Origin: Kribbella voronezhensis
GTDB lineage: Bacteria; Actinomycetota; Actinomycetes; Propionibacteriales; Kribbellaceae
DNA: 64,000 nucleotides
Direction: 5' to 3'
Assembly: GCF_004365175.1 (NCBI RefSeq)
Contig: NZ_SOCE01000002.1
Location: forward strand, 1,240,001-1,304,000
The notes under the pieces were generated by a model. It worked only from the letters and a program-made list of their open reading frames with translations, did not search any database and was not told where the DNA came from. The translations under genes were made by a program, and so were the position numbers. This document shows, one piece after another, positions 51,012-59,335 of this stretch; the first letter of the stretch is position 1, and each line of letters begins with the position of its first letter.

Positions 51012-53345
51012 CTACTGAGCGCGCTCGCGGACGACGCGAGCGATGTCCAGCCGCCGAACGGCCCGGACGGCAGGCCACTGTGACAGAGCGGCCGCGATCA
51101 GTACGCCGAGAGCAGCGGCCGGCAGCGCCCACCAACTGAGGACGAGGTCGAAGCGGAACAGGTCGCTCGAGAACGTGTCCAGGAAGGCGTGCGCAGCGAC
51201 GACTCCGGCGACCAGACCGAAGGGCAGTCCCAGGCCGGTCGCTGCCAGGTTCTCGGTGGCAAGAGTGCCTGCGGTACGGCGTAGCGGAACCCCGGCCGCC
51301 CGCAGGGTCGCGAGCTCGTTGGTGCGCTCGACCACGTTCACCGCCATCGTCACGTAGATGACGGCGCCGGCCAGGATCGCGCCCAGCAGGACCATGATGG
51401 CGATGAACGCCCAGAACAGGCCGAGGTACTGATTGATGGCGGCGGTGACAGCGTGGGCATCGGCGTACGCCACTACTCCTGGCAGTCGGCTCACGTTCTG
51501 GCGCATCGTGTCGCGGTCGACTCCGTCGTCGAAGCGGACGAGGTAGGTGTTGACTGTGGAAGCAGGAAGTACCTGCGCTGCCAGGCGATCCGCACTGTAG
51601 AGCGAGGTGCCGACGGGTTCGTCGAGCAGTCCCATGAGCCGGGCCGAAACGGTGTGACCACCGGGTGCCGACAAGGTGAGTTGGTCGCCGACAGCGATGC
51701 CGAGTTTGTCGGCGACGGCAGCACCCGCAAGCACTCCGTCGTCCGGCAGCGGCAGCCATTGTCCCGAGGTCGAGCGGAAGCGATGCATCGCCGTACCGAC
51801 AGGGAAGGCCTGGAGTTGCGTCGCGTAGGTTTTGTTGCCGAAGGCACCAACTACTTGCCCGGTCCGGCTCCGCTCGACTGCTGCGATCCCGCGTACTTCG
51901 TGCAGGCCGGAATCGGCTGTTCCGGTCGCCGTCACGACAGTGGCATCCTGCCGTTCGATCTGCCCGTACTGCTTGTCCAGGGCGGTGGACACGCTGGTGA
52001 GCATCCCGATCGAGGCCAGCACGAGCACCAGCGCCAGGACCGCACCGAGCATGGTGGCGAGAGTTCGCCGTGGTCCGCGGAAGACATCGCGCAGCGCCAT
52101 CCGGGCGGAGACCGGCAGCCAGCGCATCCGGGCGACCAACCTGCTCCAGGCGCCTGGCGGCCGTGCCCCGGTTTGATTGCGCATCGCCTCTGCGGGCACG
52201 GTACGAGCAGCGGTCAGCGCTGGTGCTGCGGCACCGCTCAGCCCGACCGCGGCACCGAAGGCGAGGCCGATCAGGACCAGTCCCGGATGCCAAGCAGTCA
52301 CCGTGTCAGGGATACCGAGCGCCCCGGTATAGGCCCTCGTGATCGCGCCGGTGGCAACCACTCCAACCGCGGCCCCGGCCAGGCCACCGAACAAGCCGAC
52401 CAGCAGACCTTGCTGGAGATAGTGCCGGACCAGTCGGCCGCGACGGGCACCAGCCGCCATCAGAGTGCCGATGATCGACCGCTCGGCCAGCACCCGGCGT
52501 GCCAGCAGCACGTACGCCGCGACGGCCGCGGCTGTCAGGAACAGCAGCGGGAAGGCGATGGACAGTTCCGAGAACCCGTTCAGGTCTTCGCGCAGCGTTG
52601 CGTTGGACGCCTGGTAGACCTGCGCGACGACGTCGGTGGCTCCCGCGCGGCGCAGCGAGGCGCTCGTCGCGGCGACGTCGGCATGCGTCGGATCAAGTTC
52701 TGCCAGCACCTGGTTCGGGCCGCCTCCGGTCCACTGCCGAACGGCCTGCTCATCCGCGAACAGGACCGCGAACGCGTGTGGGTCGCCGAGCACGTCCTGC
52801 CGGCTGCGAGCCGGCCAGATGTACTCCGCCGAGCGCGCGATTCCGCGGATCGTGACGCGATGCCAGCCGTGGCCGGTGAAGACCTGGACGCTGTCTCCGA
52901 CGGTCAGCCCGAAGGTGTCCGCGGCATGTCGCTCGACGAGCACGCCGTCAGGATCGTCGGCGCTGAGGTACTGCCCAGCACTCACGTCCACCGCGTCGAC
53001 CGCCGGTTGATGCCCGGCGGGGAGTCCGACCACCCGGCCCACCAGTTTGGTGCCGTCGATCATCAGCGGCGGATCCGTCTGGGTACGAGTCGTCACAGCC
53101 GCGGCACCGGCGTCGCGGGCTGCTGCTGCGATCGACTCAGGGTTGCCGCCCGTCGCGCTCACGTCGGCGAAGTGCAGCCGGTCGTAGGTGAAGCGGTAGG
53201 AGTCGCTGAGGTTCCGGAACGCCCCCGCACTCGCGATGAACAGCGCAACGCCGAGCATCACCGTGATCCCGACCGCGATCACCTGTGCCCGTTGACGCCG
53301 CAGATCACGAAGGGTCTTCCGTGTCGTCGCGCGCATCTGGCTCAC
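51012..53345 (-). CDS. Large FtsX-family ABC permease
   Basis: This is a 777-aa protein with the duplicated FtsX layout. An N-terminal helix (RAQVIAVGITVMLGVALFIASAGAF) is followed by a large extracytoplasmic domain, a group of helices in the middle (LLFLTAAAVAAYVLLARRVLAERSIIGTLMAAGARRGRLVRHYL, residues about 255-390), a second extracytoplasmic domain, and final helices with VNVVERTNELATLRAAGVPLRRT. It is the permease of an LolCDE/MacB-like system with the overlapping ATPase gene upstream (4-bp overlap). Substrate unknown. Confidence 0.9.
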   Translation of the reverse strand: MSQMRATTRKTLRDLRRQRAQVIAVGITVMLGVALFIASAGAFRNLSDSYRFTYDRLHFADVSATGGNPESIAAAARDAGAAAVTTRTQTDPPLMIDGTKLVGRVVGLPAGHQPAVDAVDVSAGQYLSADDPDGVLVERHAADTFGLTVGDSVQVFTGHGWHRVTIRGIARSAEYIWPARSRQDVLGDPHAFAVLFADEQAVRQWTGGGPNQVLAELDPTHADVAATSASLRRAGATDVVAQVYQASNATLREDLNGFSELSIAFPLLFLTAAAVAAYVLLARRVLAERSIIGTLMAAGARRGRLVRHYLQQGLLVGLFGGLAGAAVGVVATGAITRAYTGALGIPDTVTAWHPGLVLIGLAFGAAVGLSGAAAPALTAARTVPAEAMRNQTGARPPGAWSRLVARMRWLPVSARMALRDVFRGPRRTLATMLGAVLALVLVLASIGMLTSVSTALDKQYGQIERQDATVVTATGTADSGLHEVRGIAAVERSRTGQVVGAFGNKTYATQLQAFPVGTAMHRFRSTSGQWLPLPDDGVLAGAAVADKLGIAVGDQLTLSAPGGHTVSARLMGLLDEPVGTSLYSADRLAAQVLPASTVNTYLVRFDDGVDRDTMRQNVSRLPGVVAYADAHAVTAAINQYLGLFWAFIAIMVLLGAILAGAVIYVTMAVNVVERTNELATLRAAGVPLRRTAGTLATENLAATGLGLPFGLVAGVVAAHAFLDTFSSDLFRFDLVLSWWALPAAALGVLIAAALSQWPAVRAVRRLDIARVVRERAQ

Positions 53346-54079
53346 CAGGCCACGTCGGCAGCATCGGCCGGCTGGGCGTTACGCCGTACCGACTCGATGC
53401 GTCCGTCGACCACGGTGACGACCCGGTCGGCGACCTGTGCCACGGACGCGTTGTGGGTGACCGTCACGACCGTGCGGCCTTCGCGGTTCAGGCGCTGCAT
53501 CAACTGCAGGATCTGCCGCCCGGTTGCCAGGTCCAGGGCGCCGGTCGGCTCGTCGGCGAGCAGCAGGTCGGGGCCGGTGGCCAGCGCCCGGGCGAAGGCC
53601 ACCCGCTGTTGCTGTCCACCGGACAACTGGGCCGGGAAGTGATCCATCCGGTCCGCGAGACCGACGGCGTCCAGCAGTCCCGGTACGGCGGACATCTCAC
53701 CCCGGCCGGTGAGCTCGATGATGACCTCCACGTTCTCGCGCGCCGTCAGGGTCGGGATCAGGTTGAAGAACTGGAAGACGAATCCCACGTGGTCGCGCCG
53801 GAACTCCGACAGATCGGCAGGGCTCCGGCCGGAGATCTCCTCACCGGCGACGACCACCTGCCCGTCGGTCGCCGCCTCGATGCCGCCGATGATGTTGACC
53901 AGCGTGGTCTTGCCGGACCCACTGGGTCCGAGCACGACCACGAACTCGTCCGGTTCGATGTCGAGATCGATGCCCCGCAGAGCCGAGACGGCGGCATCAC
54001 CTTTGCCGTACACCTTGGTGACGCCGGACAGGTGCAGCCCTGCCCGGGTCGTCTTCGTCGTCTCGGTCTTCACAGTCAT
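53342..54079 (-). CDS. LolD/MacB-type ABC ATPase
   Basis: This is a 245-aa ATPase. Walker A is GPSGSGKTTLVNIIGGIE, the Q-loop is GFVFQFFNLIPT, the signature is AQLSGGQQQRVAFARAL, Walker B is LLLADEPTGALD and the H-loop is VVTVTHN. ATG 54079 overlaps the TetR stop (ATGA) and has GGAGG upstream; an in-frame start at 54136 lies inside the TetR gene and is not supported. It works with the following FtsX permease, and the trio TetR-ATPase-permease forms one operon. Confidence 0.93.
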   Translation of the reverse strand: MTVKTETTKTTRAGLHLSGVTKVYGKGDAAVSALRGIDLDIEPDEFVVVLGPSGSGKTTLVNIIGGIEAATDGQVVVAGEEISGRSPADLSEFRRDHVGFVFQFFNLIPTLTARENVEVIIELTGRGEMSAVPGLLDAVGLADRMDHFPAQLSGGQQQRVAFARALATGPDLLLADEPTGALDLATGRQILQLMQRLNREGRTVVTVTHNASVAQVADRVVTVVDGRIESVRRNAQPADAADVAW

Positions 54080-54702
54080 GATTCCTCCGATCCGAAGACG
54101 CCCTGGGTGTAGGCGGTGACCACGTCCGCGGCCCACCGGCGCATGCCGTCGGGTGTCAGCGGGTCGATCCCCAGGACGTCGGTGAGATGGTCACGCAGCA
54201 GCACGACGGCCAGGTCGTTGACCAGCAAGAAGGCGGCCCGGACCGCCGGGTCCTCGGCAGGACGCAGGACGCCGGCCGCGGACAGTTGCTCGGTCATCGC
54301 GGCCGTCGCCGCGTACCAGCGGCGGAACAGTTCCCTGCCCGTGCCGTCCCCGGTCAGCAGCAACCGCCGTAAGTAGGCAGGGACGGGGGAGTCCGTCGGC
54401 AGGCTGGTCAACATCAACTCGGCCAGACCGGAGGTCCCTTGCGGACTCGTGTCGGACAGCATCGCCGGATCGCCGGCCACGGCGGCGAACATCTCGTCGA
54501 AGATCCCCGCGACGTAGCTGTCCACGACCTCGCGAAGACCCTGCTTGGAGCCGAAATGGTGGATCACCAGGCCTGGTGACACCCCGGCCGAGGCCGCGAT
54601 GTCGCGCACGGTCACGGCGTCGGGACCGCGCTGCGCGAACAGTTCGAGCGCGCGGTCCCGGATCTGTGCCCGGGCCGTCAGGTCACTGGAAGATGAACGC
54701 AT
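54076..54702 (-). CDS. TetR family regulator of the FtsX-type ABC system
   Basis: This is a 208-aa protein. The HTH (IRDRALELFAQRGPDAVTVRDIAASAGVSPGLVIHHFGSKQGLREVV) spans residues about 12-55. The C-terminal helical domain (LLLTGDGTGRELFRRWYAATAAMTEQLSAAGV) resembles the TetR_C_33-type group. ATG 54702 is the conservative start; 54711 and 54720 are also in frame and none has a clear Shine-Dalgarno. It likely autoregulates and controls the downstream ATPase and permease; an ACAG-N12-CTGT partial dyad overlaps the start region. Confidence 0.9.
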   Translation of the reverse strand: MRSSSSDLTARAQIRDRALELFAQRGPDAVTVRDIAASAGVSPGLVIHHFGSKQGLREVVDSYVAGIFDEMFAAVAGDPAMLSDTSPQGTSGLAELMLTSLPTDSPVPAYLRRLLLTGDGTGRELFRRWYAATAAMTEQLSAAGVLRPAEDPAVRAAFLLVNDLAVVLLRDHLTDVLGIDPLTPDGMRRWAADVVTAYTQGVFGSEES

Positions 54703-54770
54703 GTACAGCATACTAAACATCTGTTCAGCCGACGGCAAGAGCGCGGCGACAGCAGACCTCCGATGAGTTA

Positions 54771-54800
54771 TTGACTCTGAGCTTCGGAAAGCGCTATCTT
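54771..54800 (+). promoter_or_regulatory. Predicted promoter of the carbohydrate operon
   Basis: TTGACT (54771-54776), an 18-nt spacer and TATCTT (54795-54800) form a plausible housekeeping-type -35/-10 pair. The gap to the first start codon (54859) allows a leader of roughly 50 nt. Confidence 0.6.
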
Positions 54801-54836
54801 CCGACGAAATGAGGCGCAAAAAGTACAAATCGCCTC
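54784..54836. promoter_or_regulatory. Two operator-like dyads at the carbohydrate promoter
   Basis: TCGGAA-N9-TTCCGA (54784-54804) overlaps the predicted -10 element and contains AGCGCT, a core seen in many LacI-family operators. GAGGCG-N14-CGCCTC (54811-54836) lies just downstream. The operon's own AraC regulator or an external LacI-type repressor could use them. Confidence 0.55.
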
Positions 54837-54858
54837 TTCGTCGACAGGAGAAGATGGC

Positions 54859-56193
54859 ATGCCGAGGTCGTTGAGAAAGTTCGCCGCAGGGTCGCTGGCC
54901 GGGGTACTCGTGCTGGCCGTGGCCGGTTGTGGTGCGGGTGGTGCCAAGCCGGTCGCGCAGGATCCGAAGGCGCCGCTGGAGTTGTGGACGCGGACCACGC
55001 CCGGTGGCGACGGCGAGAAGGGGATGAAGAAGCTGGCCGCGGCGTTCGAGGCGGCCACTGGTCAGAAGGTCGTGGTCACGGCGATCTTCGACGACTTCGA
55101 GACGAAGCTGTCCCAGCGTGCCGCCCAGAAGGACCTGCCGGACCTGGTGCTGAACGACTCGTCGCAGCTGGGCACCATGGTCAGCCAGGGCATCGTCCGC
55201 GAGGTCGACCTGGGCTCGATCAAGGGCAGCGACCAACTGCTGGAGTCCGCGCTGTCCGTCGCCAAGTCCGGCGACGGCAAGACGTACGGCGTCCCGTACT
55301 CCGCGCAGGCCAGCGCGCTGCTGATCCGCAAGGACTGGCGCCAGAAGGTGGGCCTGGCGGCGCCGAAGACCTGGGACGACCTGACCGCTCTCGCGAAGGC
55401 CTTCACCACGCAGGACCCCGACGGCAACGGGAAGGCCGACACATACGGCCTCGCCGTGCCGGGTTCGACCAAGCGCGGCTATGCCTCGTGGTACTTCTCC
55501 AACTTCCTCTGGGCCGCCGGCGGCGACTTCATCGCCAAGCAGTCCGACGGGAAGTACAAGCCCGCGATGTCGACGCCGGAGTCGGTGGCCGCCACCAAGT
55601 GGTTCCGCGACCTGGCCTGCACCAGCAAGGTGATCCAGCCGGGTGCGGCGACCATGGACACCCCGCCCACCAACGAGACGTTCGAAGCCGGCCGGACCGG
55701 TCTGTACGTCGTCGGTCCCTACCTGCTGCCGCGGTTCGACGCCGGCCTGGGCAAGGACAAGTACGAGGTGGTCCCGGTGCCGAAGGGGCCGAAGGACTCG
55801 ACCGTCCTGGCCGAGGGTGGCAGCGTCTACCTGATGGCCGGGTCGGCCAACGAGGCCGGCCAGAACGCGTTCGCCTCCTTCATGATCTCGGCCGACGGGC
55901 AGAAGCTCGGCATGGCCGGCCAGAAGGCGTTCAACGTGCAGTTGCCGGTGAACAAGACCGTCGACATCACGGCCGTCCGCAAGGACCCGCGCTGGAAGGT
56001 CTACGCCGACGCGTACCGCGACAGCGGCCGCTACGCCCCGTCGATCCCGAACTGGACCCCGGTGCGGCAGGACACGGCCGACACGATCAACGCCTTGATC
56101 GCCGACTGCAGCCTCGATGTGACCGCCGAACTCACCAAGCTGGACAAGAAGCTGGCCGAGACCCTCGGCAAGCAGGGCGTCGCCGCATCATGA
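54859..56193 (+). CDS. Lipoprotein sugar-binding protein (ABC type, COG1653)
   Basis: This is a 444-aa extracellular solute-binding lipoprotein. The signal peptide ends in the lipobox LAVAGC with Cys24 as the lipidated residue. The mature part has the type I sugar-binding protein pattern (LELWTRTTPGGDGEKGMKKLAAAFEAATGQKVVV and later FMISADGQKLGMAGQKAFNVQLPVNK). The ATG is preceded by AGGAGAAG. It is the first gene of an operon with two permeases, a fucosidase and two lyases, so it probably binds an oligosaccharide released by them. The stop overlaps the first permease start (ATGA). Confidence 0.94.
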   Translation: MPRSLRKFAAGSLAGVLVLAVAGCGAGGAKPVAQDPKAPLELWTRTTPGGDGEKGMKKLAAAFEAATGQKVVVTAIFDDFETKLSQRAAQKDLPDLVLNDSSQLGTMVSQGIVREVDLGSIKGSDQLLESALSVAKSGDGKTYGVPYSAQASALLIRKDWRQKVGLAAPKTWDDLTALAKAFTTQDPDGNGKADTYGLAVPGSTKRGYASWYFSNFLWAAGGDFIAKQSDGKYKPAMSTPESVAATKWFRDLACTSKVIQPGAATMDTPPTNETFEAGRTGLYVVGPYLLPRFDAGLGKDKYEVVPVPKGPKDSTVLAEGGSVYLMAGSANEAGQNAFASFMISADGQKLGMAGQKAFNVQLPVNKTVDITAVRKDPRWKVYADAYRDSGRYAPSIPNWTPVRQDTADTINALIADCSLDVTAELTKLDKKLAETLGKQGVAAS

Positions 56194-57191
56194 GCGTCAG
56201 CGAGGCGCCGGCGGCGACAGTGGAACCGCCGCCGGCCGAGCAGCCGGGTCGTGGCCAGTGGTGGTCGCCCGTACGGCGTACCGGCAACCGCCGCGCTCCG
56301 GGCAGGGCCGCGGGACAGCGGAGCCGGCAGGGTGGGAAGTGGTGGGTGCCGTGGTTGTTCCTGGCGCCCGCGCTGATTCTCTTCACCTACTTCAAGTTCA
56401 TCCCGATGGGGCGGGCACTGGTGATGTCCGCCCAGGATGTCCGGCCCTATCTCGGCAACACCTGGGTCGGCACCGCCAACTACAGCGAGATCCTGGGTTC
56501 GGAGAGCTTCCGGTCCGCGCTCAAGAACACCGTGGTGCTGGCGATCGGGCAGACCTTCGGCTCGATGCTGCTCGGGTTCTGCCTGGCCCTGCTGGTGGAG
56601 GGGCAGACGCGCAAGCTGAGCTTCATCCGGTCGGCGGCGTTCCTGCCGGTCGTCGTACCGATGGCCGTGGTCGCCGAGTTGTGGCGGATCATGTACCACC
56701 CGACCAGCGACGGTCTGCTCAATCAGGTGATCGGGCTGGTGGGCCTCGGGCCGTCCGGCTTCATCAACGATCCGGACACGTCGCTCGCCTCGATCGCGGT
56801 CACCGGGATCTGGCGCGGCGCGCCGTACGACATGATGATCTTCCTCGCCGGGCTGGCCGGGATCGACCGCGGCTTGTACGAGGCCGCGACGGTCGACGGA
56901 GCCTCGACCCGGCAACGCATTCTGCACGTGACGCTGCCCGGTTTGCGGCCGGTGTTCGCCATCTTGTTCGTGCTCGCCGCGGTCCGGGGCTTCCGCAGCT
57001 TCACCGAGGTCTTCCTGCTGACCAACGGCGGTCCGAACGGATCGACCGAGGTCGTGATGACCCTGATCTACAAGCTCGGACTGGAACAGAACCGGCTCGG
57101 AGTGGGTTCGGCGGGCGCGGTCCTGCTGTTCCTCGCGACCCTCGTGCTGACCGTCTGCGTCCAGTTGCTGCGAAGGAGGAGGACCGCATGA
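56190..57191 (+). CDS. Sugar ABC transporter permease (MalF-like)
   Basis: This is a 333-aa permease. A Pro/Arg-rich N-terminal tail (residues 1-50) precedes six membrane helices. The inner-membrane EAA loop reads EAATVDGASTRQRILHVTLPGLRP (about residues 230-253), the site that contacts the ATPase. It pairs with the following MalG-like permease. No ATPase gene is present in the operon, so it probably uses a shared MsiK/UgpC-type ATPase, as is common in actinobacteria. Confidence 0.94.
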   Translation: MSVSEAPAATVEPPPAEQPGRGQWWSPVRRTGNRRAPGRAAGQRSRQGGKWWVPWLFLAPALILFTYFKFIPMGRALVMSAQDVRPYLGNTWVGTANYSEILGSESFRSALKNTVVLAIGQTFGSMLLGFCLALLVEGQTRKLSFIRSAAFLPVVVPMAVVAELWRIMYHPTSDGLLNQVIGLVGLGPSGFINDPDTSLASIAVTGIWRGAPYDMMIFLAGLAGIDRGLYEAATVDGASTRQRILHVTLPGLRPVFAILFVLAAVRGFRSFTEVFLLTNGGPNGSTEVVMTLIYKLGLEQNRLGVGSAGAVLLFLATLVLTVCVQLLRRRRTA

Positions 57192-58054
57192 GCGCCGCCA
57201 CCGAGACCGCGTTGGGTCTCACCGAGAGCAAGGGGATCGGCGCGCGGATCGCCAAGCTGGTGATCTACTCCGGCCTGTTCGTCGTCTTCGCCGGGCCGCT
57301 GCTCGCCTTGCTGGTGAGCTCCTTCAACCACATCTCCGACCCGACCCAGTTGAGCGTCGTCCCGAAGACCCCGACGCTGGACAACTTCCGGATCGCCTTC
57401 GACCACGGCGTCCTGAAGTACCTGCTGAACTCGTTCTTCGTGGTCGGTTTCGGCCTGCTGCTCCAGGTGGCCGTCTCGGTGCTCGCGGGGTATGCGCTGG
57501 CTCGCAAGGTGTTCCCGCTGATGACCGTGGTGCTGGTCGCGATCCTCGCCACGATGATGCTGCCCGAGGAGATCCTGGCGCTGCCGCTGACCCTGGTGCT
57601 CGGAGATCTTCCGCTGGTGCACCTGAACCTGATGGGCACGCTGGCCGGGATGATCGTGCCGCTGGGTGCGTGGGCGTTCTCGATCCTGGTGATGACCGAG
57701 TTCATGAAGGACGTCCCGCGTGAGCTCGAGGAGGCGGCCCGGATCGACGGCGCCGGCGAGCTGCGGATCTTCGCCCAGATCATCCTGCCGCTGTGCAAGC
57801 CGGCGCTCGGGGTGATCGGGGTGTTCGGCTTCACGATGATCTGGGACCAGTACCTGCTGCCGTTGCTGGTAGCAACCAATTCCGACAGCTACACCCTGCC
57901 GCTGGCACTGCGGACGCTCCGGATCGACCCGGTAGTCACGCCCGGCGTGGTGATGGCGGCGTCGCTGCTCGCCCTGCTCCCGTCGGTCATTGTGTTCCTG
58001 CTGTTCCAGCGATCCTTCGCCCGTGGCCTCACCGCGGGTGCCTTGAAGGGATGA
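57188..58054 (+). CDS. Sugar ABC transporter permease (MalG-like)
   Basis: This is a 288-aa six-helix permease with the EAA loop ELEEAARIDGAGELRIFAQIILPLCKPALG and the C-terminal KG that often ends MalG-family proteins (TAGALKG). It is the second membrane subunit of the importer begun by the preceding gene. Start and stop both overlap neighbours by 4 bp (ATGA), which indicates coupled translation through the importer genes into the fucosidase. Confidence 0.94.
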   Translation: MSAATETALGLTESKGIGARIAKLVIYSGLFVVFAGPLLALLVSSFNHISDPTQLSVVPKTPTLDNFRIAFDHGVLKYLLNSFFVVGFGLLLQVAVSVLAGYALARKVFPLMTVVLVAILATMMLPEEILALPLTLVLGDLPLVHLNLMGTLAGMIVPLGAWAFSILVMTEFMKDVPRELEEAARIDGAGELRIFAQIILPLCKPALGVIGVFGFTMIWDQYLLPLLVATNSDSYTLPLALRTLRIDPVVTPGVVMAASLLALLPSVIVFLLFQRSFARGLTAGALKG

Positions 58055-59322
58055 CAGTGATGAAGGACTGGTTCCGCCACGACCGCTTCGGCATGTTCGT
58101 CCACTGGGGCCTGTACTCGCTGGCTGCCCGCCACGAGTGGGTGAAGAACCGGGAGAAGCTCACCGACGCGCAGTACCAGCGGTACTTCGACCGATTCGAC
58201 CCGGATCTGTACCGGCCGCGCGAGTGGGCCTGGGCGGCACGGTCGGCCGGCATGCGGTACGTCGTCCTGACGACCAAGCATCACGACGGGTTCTGCTTGT
58301 GGGACAGCGAGCTGACCGACTACACGGTCATGAACACGCCGTACGGCAGGGATCTGCTCGAGCCGTTCGTCGACGCCTGCCGGGCCGAGGGGCTGAAGGT
58401 CGGCTTCTACCACTCGCTGATCGACTGGCATCATCCGTCGTTCCCGATCGACGGCCTGCATCCGCAGCGGGACGACGAGGAAGCCAAGGCCGCGCCGCGC
58501 GACCTCGCGACGTACCGAAAGTATCTGCACGGACAGGTGCGCGAACTGCTCACCAGGTACGGCACGATCGACTACCTGTTCTTCGACTTCTCGTACGCCG
58601 GGCGTTCGCACACCTGGGGCGGCAAGGGTGCGGAGGAGTGGGGTGCCGAGGAGTTGCTGGCGATGGTTCGCGAGCTGCAGCCGGACATCCTCGTCAACGA
58701 CCGCACCGGCCTGCCCGGCGACTTCGTCACCCCTGAGCAGTACCAGCCGTCCGGACCGATGACCGGGCCGGACGGGCCGATCAGGTGGGAGGCCTGCCAA
58801 ACCCTCAACGGGAGTTGGGGCTACGACCGGGACAACTTCGACTACAAGAGCCCGGACCTGCTGGTGCGGATGCTGATCGACGGCGTCGCCAAGGACGGCA
58901 ACCTGCTGCTGAACGTCGGGCCGACCGGCCGGGGACTCATCGACCCCGTCGCGCAGACCACGCTCGAGGCGATCGGCGACTGGATGCGGCTGCACGAGCG
59001 GTCGATCTACGGGTGTGGCGCCTCCGGGCACGTGCCGCCTGCCGATTGCCGCTACACACAGAACGGCAACCGGCTCTACCTGCACCTGTTCAGCTGGCCG
59101 TTCAAGCACGTGCACCTGCCCGGACTGGCCGGCAAGGTCCAGTACGCCCAGTTGCTCTCCGACGCTTCCGAGATCCGGCTGATCGAACCGGATCCGGAGC
59201 GGATCGCGGAGAACACCCAGCCCGGCAGTCAGCCGCCGGGCACGCTCACCCTCGAACTGCCGGTACGCCGGCCGGACGTCACCGTACCCGTCATCGAACT
59301 GTTCCTCACGCCATCCGCCTGA
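58051..59322 (+). CDS. GH29 alpha-L-fucosidase
   Basis: This is a 423-aa glycoside hydrolase family 29 enzyme. The N-terminal FGMFVHWGLYSL and LTTKHHDGFCLWDS motifs are classical GH29, as is the later LLLNVGPTGRGLI. The nucleophile is probably Asp179 in YLFFDFSY. No signal peptide is visible, so it should act in the cytoplasm on imported fuco-oligosaccharides. The ATG overlaps the permease stop codon; start alternatives at 58057 and 58060 exist. Gene position directly behind the importer supports intracellular processing of its cargo. Confidence 0.93.
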   Translation: MTVMKDWFRHDRFGMFVHWGLYSLAARHEWVKNREKLTDAQYQRYFDRFDPDLYRPREWAWAARSAGMRYVVLTTKHHDGFCLWDSELTDYTVMNTPYGRDLLEPFVDACRAEGLKVGFYHSLIDWHHPSFPIDGLHPQRDDEEAKAAPRDLATYRKYLHGQVRELLTRYGTIDYLFFDFSYAGRSHTWGGKGAEEWGAEELLAMVRELQPDILVNDRTGLPGDFVTPEQYQPSGPMTGPDGPIRWEACQTLNGSWGYDRDNFDYKSPDLLVRMLIDGVAKDGNLLLNVGPTGRGLIDPVAQTTLEAIGDWMRLHERSIYGCGASGHVPPADCRYTQNGNRLYLHLFSWPFKHVHLPGLAGKVQYAQLLSDASEIRLIEPDPERIAENTQPGSQPPGTLTLELPVRRPDVTVPVIELFLTPSA

Positions 59323-59335
59323 TCGGGAGCACCTC

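Noticed and set aside
54927..56189. In-frame N-terminal extension of the MalF-like permease
   Set aside because: It overlaps the entire binding-protein gene in another frame; the ATGA junction at 56190 is the real start.
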